NCBI GenBank assembly: GCA_004356385.1
Contig: SMXL01000010.1
Location: forward strand, 1 to 5,264
Direction of reading: 5' to 3'
Origin: Bacteroidota bacterium
GTDB lineage: Bacteria > Bacteroidota > Rhodothermia > Rhodothermales > UBA10348
DNA length: 5,264 bases
Shown: in pieces, positions 1-5,264 of the stretch
Numbering within the stretch: the stretch's first letter is position 1
How the letters are laid out: each line of letters opens with the position of its first letter
Notes under the pieces: model-generated
Database searches by the model: none
What the model was told of the DNA's origin: nothing
Seen by the model: the letters and a program-made list of their open reading frames with translations, nothing else
Made by a program: the position numbers and the translations under genes

Positions 1-1623
1 ACCGAGAACGGTGAGACGGTGATTCTTTCATACTCCGAACTGAACGATCGCGTTTGTCAGGTTGCAAATGCTTTGGTCAGTATTGGAATCAAGAAGGGAG
101 ACGTTGTTGGTCTCTTTATGCCCATGACGCCTGAGTTGGTCTCAGCCTTTTTGGCCATTTGCAAAATTGGAGCCATTCTTCTTCCGCTCTTCAGCGGTTA
201 TGGCCCACATGCGATCGCAACGAGACTGACTGATGCGGGCGCATGCGCAGTCATCACGGCCGACGGGTTTCTGCGTCGCGGAAAAGAAGTGCCCATGAAA
301 CGGCTACTCGATTCAGCCCTTGAGGAATGTCCGTTGGTTACGAGGGTTCTCGTGAACCGCAAGATCAATTTACCGGATACCCCCTGGACGGAAGGGCGAG
401 ATGTGTGGTGGGACGAAATCGTCCCGAATCAGTCGAAGAGAGCGGAAACCGTGAAAACATCCGCCGAGGACGTCGTCATGATCATTTATACATCGGGCAC
501 CACCGGGCGAGCGAAGGGAGCCGTACATACGCATTGTGGGTTTCCGGTAAAGGCTGCTCAGGACATGGCCCACGCAATGGATCTGCGACCGGGTGAAATG
601 ATGTATTGGATGAGCGATATGGGATGGATGATGGGGCCCTGGCTCGTCTTTGGTTCTCTCCTTTGTGGCGCGGGCATGCTGTTCTACGACGGCGCGCCAG
701 ATTATCCGGATCCAGACCGTCTTTGGCGGCTGGTTGAAGATCATAGAGTCACGCATCTGGGCATTTCCCCGGTTCTTATACGAGCGATCATGCCGCACGG
801 GACCGCTATGCTGGACAGCAGCTCATTTGAGCATCTTCGAGCCATCGGGAGTACCGGTAGCCCTTGGGACCCCGAATCCTGGAAGTGGGTTTTTGAAAAT
901 GTTCTTAAGAGCAGGAAGCCCATTCTGAATTACTCCGGCGGAACTGAAATCAGCGGAGGAATTTTGAGTGGTAATATGCTCACCCCTCTAAAACCATGCG
1001 CATTTAGCGGTCCAGTTCCGGGAATGGCCGCTGACGTTGTGAACGAATTAGGAGAGTCCGTTCAGAACGAAGTTGGTGAACTGGTAATCAGAGGGCCGTG
1101 GATTGGGATGACACGCGGATTCTGGAACGACAAGCAGCGATATCTGGATTCGTATTGGCGTCGGTTTGAAGGCGTCTGGGTCCATGGAGATTTCGCCGCG
1201 ATCGACGACGATGGGCTCTGGTACATCCTGGGGCGAAGCGACGACACGATCAAAATTGCTGGGAAACGAGTCGGTCCGGCCGAAGTGGAAGCCATTCTAA
1301 ACAGTCATCCGGATGTATTGGAGAGTGCAGCCATTGGGATTCCCGACGAAATCAAGGGAGAGATACTCGCTGTGTATTGCGTGGTCAGCGACGCCTCTAA
1401 GGCTACCGAAGAGTATCGGTCCGAACTCATCGAGCTGGTTTCGAGGGAACTGGGAAAGCCCCTCAAGCCCTCATTTTTGGGATTTACCTCGGCCCTGCCA
1501 AAAACTCGCAACGCTAAGGTAATCAGGCGCCTGATCAAAGCCGTGCACGAGGATAGTGACCTTGGAGACACGTCGGGCCTGGAGGACGCGACGACGATTG
1601 ATGCGATCCGGAATGCCACATGA
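1..1623 (+). CDS. Acetyl-/acyl-CoA synthetase-like AMP-forming ligase, 5' end missing
   Basis: This is an ANL-superfamily adenylating enzyme. It should activate a carboxylic acid with ATP to an acyl-AMP and then transfer the acyl group to CoA in the cytoplasm; the substrate cannot be read from the sequence. The frame is open from base 1. The first codons (TENGETVILSYSELND) already belong to the typical N-terminal domain, so the true start lies upstream and the GTG at 19 is not the start. Visible motifs are the phosphate-binding loop YTSGTTGRAKG (487-519), SDMGWMMGPW (613-642), the YSGGTE motif (931-948), HGD followed by DDDG (from 1183), the hinge GRSDD (1231-1245), KIAGKRVGPAEVE (1252-1290) and LPKTRNAKVIRR near the C-terminus. 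The Lys at 1516-1518 matches the catalytic, acetylation-regulated Lys of Acs. The C-terminal tail (GDTSGLEDATTIDAI) resembles that of Acs-like proteins. About 540 residues are present; Acs relatives run to roughly 620-650, so I estimate about 100 are missing. An acetoacetyl-, propionyl- or other short-chain acyl-CoA ligase is possible. Confidence 0.93.
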   Translation, partial: TENGETVILSYSELNDRVCQVANALVSIGIKKGDVVGLFMPMTPELVSAFLAICKIGAILLPLFSGYGPHAIATRLTDAGACAVITADGFLRRGKEVPMKRLLDSALEECPLVTRVLVNRKINLPDTPWTEGRDVWWDEIVPNQSKRAETVKTSAEDVVMIIYTSGTTGRAKGAVHTHCGFPVKAAQDMAHAMDLRPGEMMYWMSDMGWMMGPWLVFGSLLCGAGMLFYDGAPDYPDPDRLWRLVEDHRVTHLGISPVLIRAIMPHGTAMLDSSSFEHLRAIGSTGSPWDPESWKWVFENVLKSRKPILNYSGGTEISGGILSGNMLTPLKPCAFSGPVPGMAADVVNELGESVQNEVGELVIRGPWIGMTRGFWNDKQRYLDSYWRRFEGVWVHGDFAAIDDDGLWYILGRSDDTIKIAGKRVGPAEVEAILNSHPDVLESAAIGIPDEIKGEILAVYCVVSDASKATEEYRSELIELVSRELGKPLKPSFLGFTSALPKTRNAKVIRRLIKAVHEDSDLGDTSGLEDATTIDAIRNAT

Positions 1624-1810
1624 GACTGGATCCGACAGAATCTCATTCCGTTAATGATGTCGTCATTAGACACCCGTGCGCGAATATCTGGACGATTAAA
1701 ATGCATTTGGTTCCGAAAAGGCAGCCTCTCCCCATCCCCAACGCGCTAACTGGGGCATTTCTGCGTGACAAAATCGCAAGCGGTGTAATGTTTGCCACGT
1801 TTCTTATATC
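1624..1810. other. Intergenic gap with small inverted repeats
   Basis: No convincing gene lies between the CoA ligase and the envelope protein. Three small symmetric elements are visible. TAATGA (1652-1657) and TCATTA (1663-1668) can pair around a 5-base loop. AAATGCATTT (1699-1708) is a perfect 10-base palindrome. CCCCA (1736-1740) and TGGGG (1751-1755) can pair around a 10-base loop. None is followed by a run of T, so none is a standard intrinsic terminator. They could be weak terminators or protein-binding sites, or could be chance. Confidence 0.4.
1786..1794 (+). promoter_or_regulatory. Weak candidate Bacteroidota-type -7 promoter element
   Basis: TAATGTTTG resembles the Bacteroidota -7 consensus TAnnTTTG but has one extra base in the spacer. 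No good TTG-type -33 element sits at the expected distance. If it is used, transcription would begin near 1800. That would leave a leader of about 10 bases to the ATG at 1811, or about 40 bases to the ATG at 1841. This is a pattern match only. Confidence 0.2.
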
Positions 1811-2974
1811 ATGGAATCTAAGTTCTGCCTGATCCAAACCATGCGTGCAATTTTTCCTGTCCTTTTTGTTCTCGTTCTGGCCCTCTTGACTCCAGACAAA
1901 TCCCAAGCCGTGCAGAACAGCGTGGTTATTCTGACCGGACAGGTGTTAGACGGTGAAACCGGAGATCCCCTCATAGGAGCGCACGTGTTTATAGCCGCAT
2001 CTCTGATGGGTACGACAACGGATATGGATGGCCGATACCGTCTGGCACGCGTTCCGACAGGTGCCCATCGTCTGTACGTGTCGATGCTTGGTTTTGAACC
2101 GTCCTTCAGAGACCTGTTGCTCAGGGAATCACGGGTGTATACGTTCGATTTTACTCTCGATACGGCCATTTTGGAAGCCGGAGAAATAGTCATTGAGGCC
2201 GAACGCGACGACAAATGGAAGGACAGATTCGAGCGTTTCTCAAAACTTTTTATTGGTGAATCTCCCAACGCGGAAATGACGATCATTGTCAATTCGGAGG
2301 TCCTGGATTTTGAAAGTCGGGGTGGAACCCTCGTAGCCTATGCGGCAGAACCCTTGATCATTGAAAACCATGCTTTAGGGTATCGCATCCAATATTTTTT
2401 AAAGGACTTCGAAGCCGAGCCTTTTCGAACTCGCTACGACGGAGAACCGTTATTCGAAGAACTTGAATCCGGAAGTCTAGACGAATCGAAAACGTGGGAA
2501 GAGAATCGCCGAAAGGCGTTTATGGGATCTTTTCGGCATTTTCTTCTGGCCTTGTTGTCGGGAAGGACGTCGGGCCAAGGATTCAAAACATACAGTCGAC
2601 CTGCAATGAATCGTACGGTCTCAGGAGACACGTTTTCTGGAAACTCCGCCATCTCGTCGCAACGATATCCGCTCGACCCTCAGACGATACTGCGCCCGGG
2701 AGAAACCCCGAATGAGCACATCTTGACGTTTGACGGGTACATAGAAATTAGGTATATGGGCGAAACAGAGGACCCCTCCTATTACGAATGGCAGCGTCGA
2801 AACGGAATTTCGGGCAGCAAAAAATTTCAGACGTCGTGGATTACGATGGAACGGGGACCGACCGTCGTCGACTATAAAGGAGATATCCTCAATCCATACG
2901 GAGTCACTTTTTCAGGATATCTGGCATTCGAGCGTGTTGCGGACGAGGTCCCGAAAGAGTACCGCCCTCGTTAA
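1811..2974 (+). CDS. Exported carboxypeptidase-regulatory-like domain protein, function unknown
   Basis: The ORF encodes 387 residues from the ATG at 1811. Met11 at 1841 is a good alternative start, because MRAIFPVLFVLVLALL then begins a standard short signal peptide with a likely signal peptidase I site after SQA (residues 31-33). Neither ATG has a clear ribosome binding site. There is no lipobox Cys at the cleavage region, so it is probably a periplasmic or surface protein rather than a lipoprotein. Residues about 39-118 form a carboxypeptidase-regulatory-like beta-sandwich: GQVLDGETGDPLIGAHVF, then TTTDMDGRYRL, then VPTGAHRLYVSMLGFEP. This fold is widespread in outer-membrane and surface proteins of Bacteroidota. 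Residues about 130-387 form a second domain of unknown function, with YRIQYFLKDFE, NRRKAFMGSFRHFLLALL, and a C-terminal YGVTFSGYLAFERVADEVP. I recall this layout from uncharacterised Bacteroidota proteins. No catalytic motif is apparent, so a structural or envelope role is inference. It ends 57 bases from the convergent yraN stop. Confidence 0.85.
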   Translation: MESKFCLIQTMRAIFPVLFVLVLALLTPDKSQAVQNSVVILTGQVLDGETGDPLIGAHVFIAASLMGTTTDMDGRYRLARVPTGAHRLYVSMLGFEPSFRDLLLRESRVYTFDFTLDTAILEAGEIVIEAERDDKWKDRFERFSKLFIGESPNAEMTIIVNSEVLDFESRGGTLVAYAAEPLIIENHALGYRIQYFLKDFEAEPFRTRYDGEPLFEELESGSLDESKTWEENRRKAFMGSFRHFLLALLSGRTSGQGFKTYSRPAMNRTVSGDTFSGNSAISSQRYPLDPQTILRPGETPNEHILTFDGYIEIRYMGETEDPSYYEWQRRNGISGSKKFQTSWITMERGPTVVDYKGDILNPYGVTFSGYLAFERVADEVPKEYRPR

Positions 2975-3031
2975 GGTCAGTGAGCGATTCCTGGGAATGC
3001 CTGGGAGCAGTCTTCAAAGCGGCCTCTAGGT

Positions 3032-3508
3032 CTAAAAGGCATTTTCGATGTGATGGATGTCTACCTGGCTACTTGTCCTGCTAATCGCCAGAACATCGAA
3101 GCGACAATATGCTCCTTCCATTCTGTGCTCGTACAGGTACGCAAGGGCAGCTCTTCTCAAATTTTTTTGTTTCGATATGTCCACTGCAGTTTCCGGTAAA
3201 CCATAGGTGTGTGATGACCTCGTTTTAACTTCAACGAACACCAGCTCTCCTCCATCTGTGTAGTTCTTGGCAGGCTGAAAACAGACGAGATCGACTTCCG
3301 CTCGTTGAAAGCGATAATTCCTTTCGAGGATTCGGTATCCCTTATCTTGGAGATACCGTGCAGCAAGGTCTTCACCCCCTTGGCCGACCCTCTTCCGCGC
3401 CTTGTCCCGTTCCGTTGACCGTGCCTTGTCTCGTTCCTTTGACTGCAAATCGTCCCGCTCCATTTTTCGCATCTCGTTTCCCGCTGTCCGCCGCGTCCTT
3501 TTCGTCAT
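3032..3508 (-). CDS. yraN: YraN/UPF0102 family nuclease-fold protein with repeat-bearing N-terminus
   Basis: Residues about 41-158 match the YraN/UPF0102 family: GQGGEDLAARYLQDKGYRIL, RNYRFQRAEVDLV, LVFVEVKTRSS, YGLPETAVDISKQKNLRRAA, CRFDVLAI and the C-terminal HHIENAF. These carry the restriction-endonuclease/Holliday-resolvase-like core residues E46, E71, D73, E93 and K95. The family is predicted to act on nucleic acids, but its cellular role is poorly defined. The protein has 158 residues, against about 115-130 typically, because of a roughly 40-residue Lys/Arg/Glu/Asp-rich extension containing three octapeptide units beginning ERD. Candidate ATGs are at 3508, 3472 and 3463. An AGAAGAG run directly abuts the first, and GGGA precedes the second by several bases. 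An in-frame stop lies just upstream of 3508, near 3536, so the start is not earlier. Even the shortest ATG version keeps the repeats. The gene is convergent with the envelope gene and divergent from the SAM hydrolase. Confidence 0.93.
   Translation of the reverse strand: MTKRTRRTAGNEMRKMERDDLQSKERDKARSTERDKARKRVGQGGEDLAARYLQDKGYRILERNYRFQRAEVDLVCFQPAKNYTDGGELVFVEVKTRSSHTYGLPETAVDISKQKNLRRAALAYLYEHRMEGAYCRFDVLAISRTSSQVDIHHIENAF
3389..3460 (-). repeat. Three imperfect 24-base units inside yraN
   Basis: Three consecutive 24-base units (3437-3460, 3413-3436 and 3389-3412 in reading order) encode ERDDLQSK, ERDKARST and ERDKARKR. Units two and three agree at about 18 of 24 bases by eye, and unit one is more diverged. 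The period is a multiple of three, so gain or loss of a unit would keep the frame. The encoded segment is highly charged and probably helical or disordered. Confidence 0.75.
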
Positions 3509-3790
3509 CTCTTCTGGCGCCGAATCTCGCCGTACTTACGTTCTCATTTTAATCAGGATACGCAAACGCTATAGAGTCGCTTCGAAGAATTTCCGAACAT
3601 GTACTCAGTGGGCCGAGGCATTCTACTCAGATTCGTCACGATGCACCGTGGTGAACGAGCTCAGAATTATCAGTAGATTACGGAGCGTTCAACCTACTCG
3701 TTTCTGGTGGGGTAAGCGTAGTCCGAATCCCTTCAACGTATTTCGCTTCGGACAACCCTTACCGCGACTCACCACACGCATCCGACTAAA
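3509..3790. other. Divergent intergenic region between yraN and the SAM hydrolase
   Basis: These 282 bases must carry the promoters for yraN (leftward) and for the hydrolase-sigma-like pair (rightward). The plus-strand frame that runs through them begins antisense to yraN, shows no recognisable protein and is best treated as a shadow. On the minus strand, TAGCGTTTG (3571 to 3563) and the overlapping TATAGC are loose -10/-7 candidates for yraN, about 55-60 bases ahead of its first ATG. I see no convincing rightward promoter. The right end holds the inverted repeat listed separately. Confidence 0.45.
3706..3773 (+). promoter_or_regulatory. Two-step inverted repeat, possible leader hairpin of the SAM hydrolase gene
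   Basis: GTCCGAA (3721-3727) pairs with TTCGGAC (3747-3753) around a 19-base loop. Outside a symmetric 4-by-4 internal loop, GGTAAG (3711-3716) pairs with CTTACC (3758-3763). Further out, GGTG (3706-3709) could pair with CACC (3770-3773), though this last step is weak. The structure ends 17 bases before the hydrolase ATG, where it could affect ribosome access or serve as an operator dyad. It has no T-tract, so it is not a standard terminator. I could not match it to a known SAM or SAH riboswitch class. Confidence 0.45.
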
Positions 3791-4603
3791 ATGGCGACTG
3801 ACCCCCGTCGAATTCTCACCCTCACATCCGATTTCGGTAATCGTGATGGGTACGTCGCGGCGATGAAGGGAACGATCTTGACGATCGCGCCAGATGTTCG
3901 AATCGTAGATGTCTCACACGAAATTGCTCCCCAAGATGTCATGGAAGCGGCTTATGTCCTTTCTAGCGTAGTTCCTCACTATCCACCGGGTACGGTCCAT
4001 CTCGCGGTTGTAGATCCAGAAGTCGGTACCGATCGAAAATGTGTAGCTCTCGAGCAAGGCGGACATTACTACGTTGGGCCTGACAATGGCCTGTTCTCTC
4101 TACTGTTGAAAAGCTCGGAGCCGGACCACATTGTCGAGCTCGATCGACCCCAATTTTGGAGAACGCCGGAACCAAGTACAACCTTTCAGGGCAGAGATAT
4201 TTTTGCTTCTGTTGCCGCTCATCTGGCTGCCGGACGAATGCTTGATGACCTCGGCTCGACCATTCTCGAAATTCAAACCATGCACTGGGCGATACCCATT
4301 TCGGACGATCAAGGAATCCAGGGATGGGTCGTCCACGTAGACGGATATGGCAATTGCATCACAAATATTTCTCGCCTCGAATTTGAACAGCTTCAACAAA
4401 CTCGACGGTTCAAGTGTTATGTGGGAAACGCGATACTTGATCATAGACAAAACACGTATGCGGACACTGCCCCGGGCGAGACGCTCGTTCTTTTCAACAG
4501 TGACGATTTTTTGGAGGTCGCCATCAATCGAGGTAACGCATCCGCTATGCTCGACATAAAGAAGGGAACGAGCGTAAACGTGGTCTTCGTCGACGATAAA
4601 TAA
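3791..4603 (+). CDS. DUF62-family SAM hydrolase (SAM hydroxide adenosyltransferase) with altered triad
   Basis: Family members split S-adenosylmethionine to adenosine and L-methionine using water; relatives include the fluorinase and chlorinase. All 270 residues fit the family length. Recognisable blocks are LTLTSDFGNRDGYVAAMKG (10-27), IVDVSHEIAPQDVMEAAYVL (38-57), GTVHLAVVDPEVGTDR (67-82), YYVGPDNGLFS (93-103), TFQGRDIFASVAAHLAAG (131-148), VDGYGNCITNI (183-193) and INRGNASAML (245-254). D75 and R82 match the Asp and Arg of the conserved Asp-Arg-His triad. The third position, expected as FHGRD, reads FQGRD, placing Gln133 where His belongs. DPEVG also replaces the usual DPGVG. The halogenase-specific insertion seen in fluorinase is absent. 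The ATG at 3791 is the natural start: the SDFG motif follows at about residue 13, and there is no clear Shine-Dalgarno sequence. The gene is followed after 4 bases by the sigma-like gene. Family assignment is firm; retained hydrolase activity is uncertain. Confidence 0.93.
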   Translation: MATDPRRILTLTSDFGNRDGYVAAMKGTILTIAPDVRIVDVSHEIAPQDVMEAAYVLSSVVPHYPPGTVHLAVVDPEVGTDRKCVALEQGGHYYVGPDNGLFSLLLKSSEPDHIVELDRPQFWRTPEPSTTFQGRDIFASVAAHLAAGRMLDDLGSTILEIQTMHWAIPISDDQGIQGWVVHVDGYGNCITNISRLEFEQLQQTRRFKCYVGNAILDHRQNTYADTAPGETLVLFNSDDFLEVAINRGNASAMLDIKKGTSVNVVFVDDK

Positions 4604-4607
4604 GTGA

Positions 4608-5264
4608 ATGAAGAACAAAGAAAAATATCAGGGAAGCCATCTTGACCACTTGGAGCAACTGTATTTAGTAGCTCAGTTTATCTCTAAGGACGCTGACGAA
4701 GCGGCGAGACTGGTCGACAGTGTTTACAAGGGTGCCAACCTACGGGCGGGCGGCGGGGACGAATCGCTTTCAGCATTGGTTGGTCGACTCATCTCCATTG
4801 GTGATTCTTTTGACGGTCGATTGGAAGAGAGTCGACGTCTCGACGAACATTCAGAGCAAGCTCGCCAGCACGAATCCGAACGATTCCTGGGCTCCAACGT
4901 GCGGCTTCAATTTCTTCTTCTTTCACCTCAGGATAGACTCGATTTGTGGCGCTGTATCGAGATTGACCTTCCCCTCCTTCCGGAAATAAATGCCCTGGAT
5001 TCGTTCAGAGACCTACTCATCTCGAAACTCGACGCTGATGAGGCCGTAGTTTTTGGAAATCTGGTCACCAGAGAAGCCATTGCTCATGCGATTCGCAGTT
5101 ACTGGAGTACTGTGTTTGTTCCGGTCCCTCCCACACTTCGATCCATCGTAGAATCTAGAGTCGGACATACGCGGCCAACTAATCTCCGACCAGGCCGATC
5201 CGCTTCAACTCAAGAAAAACGACCTAAACAAAATCGAATGAACCGGGTGATACTGTACACCTGG
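4608..5264 (+). CDS. Degenerate ECF sigma factor-like protein, 3' end missing
   Basis: The frame from the ATG at 4608 is open for 219 codons to the window edge, with no stop, so the gene continues to the right. Residues 11-43 (HLDHLEQLYLVAQFISKDAD and on to LVDSVYKGA) align by eye with ECF sigma region 2 patterns of the type LYxxAxxLxxDxxxAEDLVQETYxxA. The usual acidic ED and QE residues are replaced. Residues about 101-168 (QFLLLSPQDRLDLW, then KLDADEAVVFGNLVTREAIAHAIRSYW) are vaguely like a region 4 helix-turn-helix. Next come VPVPPTLRSIVESRVG and a Pro/Arg/Gln-rich linker (about 187-210), then MNRVILYTW at the edge. The last segment could begin a membrane helix or another domain. The ATG lies 4 bases after the SAM hydrolase stop, so coupled translation is likely, and there is no visible Shine-Dalgarno sequence. 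The coding call is well supported by the long open frame and the tight spacing. The sigma-like assignment is inference; an anti-sigma or unrelated helical regulator is possible. Confidence 0.72.
   Translation, partial: MKNKEKYQGSHLDHLEQLYLVAQFISKDADEAARLVDSVYKGANLRAGGGDESLSALVGRLISIGDSFDGRLEESRRLDEHSEQARQHESERFLGSNVRLQFLLLSPQDRLDLWRCIEIDLPLLPEINALDSFRDLLISKLDADEAVVFGNLVTREAIAHAIRSYWSTVFVPVPPTLRSIVESRVGHTRPTNLRPGRSASTQEKRPKQNRMNRVILYTW

Noticed and set aside
19..21. GTG as the start codon of the CoA ligase
   Set aside because: The upstream codons in the same frame continue conserved ligase sequence to base 1, so the real start is outside the window.
1620..1832. 70-codon plus-strand frame whose ATG overlaps the CoA ligase stop (ATGA)
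   Set aside because: The ATGA overlap looks like coupling, but the encoded sequence has no recognisable domain, runs through the palindromes and into the signal-peptide region of the next gene, and has no ribosome binding site. Most likely spurious.
2975..3031. Possible bidirectional terminator between the convergent envelope gene and yraN
   Set aside because: The only symmetry, ATTCC/GGAAT at 2987-2998, has a loop too small to form in full and no T-tract on either strand.
3602..3630. Direct repeat TACTCAG (3602-3608 and 3624-3630), 22 bases apart
   Set aside because: The spacing of about two helical turns is suggestive, but a 7-base repeat is expected by chance in a region of this size.
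3402..3866. 154-codon plus-strand frame across the yraN 5' end and the divergent region
   Set aside because: It begins antisense to the yraN repeats and overlaps the start of the well-supported SAM hydrolase in another frame. The composition is Arg/Ser-rich with no known motif.
4100..4618. 172-codon minus-strand frame antisense to the SAM hydrolase
   Set aside because: It lies opposite a confidently assigned conserved gene and shows no family motif.
4713..4836. Three GTCGAC hexamers in the last gene
   Set aside because: They fall in coding sequence rich in Val-Asp, Arg-Leu and Ser-Arg codons, at irregular spacing, with no sign of a regulatory array.
4720..4989. 89-codon plus-strand frame inside the last gene
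   Set aside because: It overlaps the longer frame that starts at 4608, which is open to the window edge, tightly spaced to the hydrolase and has sigma-like patterns. The shorter frame has no recognisable product.

Overview
The window holds five protein-coding genes, two of them cut by the window edges. No RNA gene, insertion sequence, CRISPR array or origin was recognised. Base composition is moderate, with GC near half. Start codons mostly lack clear Shine-Dalgarno sequences. The cell-envelope protein in the middle has the carboxypeptidase-regulatory-like plus uncharacterised C-terminal layout I associate with Bacteroidota and Rhodothermota. I therefore infer a member of the Bacteroidota/Rhodothermota group (Rhodothermia- or Balneola-like), with moderate confidence and without any search to back it.

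Layout: (1) 1-1623, plus strand, is the 3' part of an acetyl-/acyl-CoA synthetase-like adenylating enzyme. (2) 1624-1810 is a non-coding gap with small inverted repeats and a weak promoter candidate. (3) 1811 (or 1841)-2974, plus strand, is a secreted or periplasmic protein with an N-terminal carboxypeptidase-regulatory-like beta-sandwich and a large domain of unknown function. (4) 3032-3508, minus strand, is a YraN/UPF0102 nuclease-fold protein, convergent with the previous gene, with an unusual charged octapeptide-repeat N-terminus. (5) 3509-3790 is a divergent intergenic region with a two-step inverted repeat just ahead of the next gene. (6) 3791-4603, plus strand, is a DUF62-family S-adenosylmethionine hydrolase (SAM hydroxide adenosyltransferase). 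(7) 4608-5264, plus strand and open through the right edge, is a protein that looks like a degenerate ECF sigma factor.

The genes do not form one obvious pathway. The CoA ligase and YraN are housekeeping-type functions, and the envelope protein appears to be its own unit. The last two genes are the one clear co-transcribed pair: 4 bases separate the stop of the SAM hydrolase from the ATG of the sigma-like gene, so translational coupling is likely.

The points most worth a second look are: the SAM hydrolase has Gln where the family's catalytic-triad His is expected; the sigma-like protein coupled to it has eroded region 2 and region 4 signatures; the hydrolase has a potential structured leader; and YraN has a repeat-bearing N-terminal extension.
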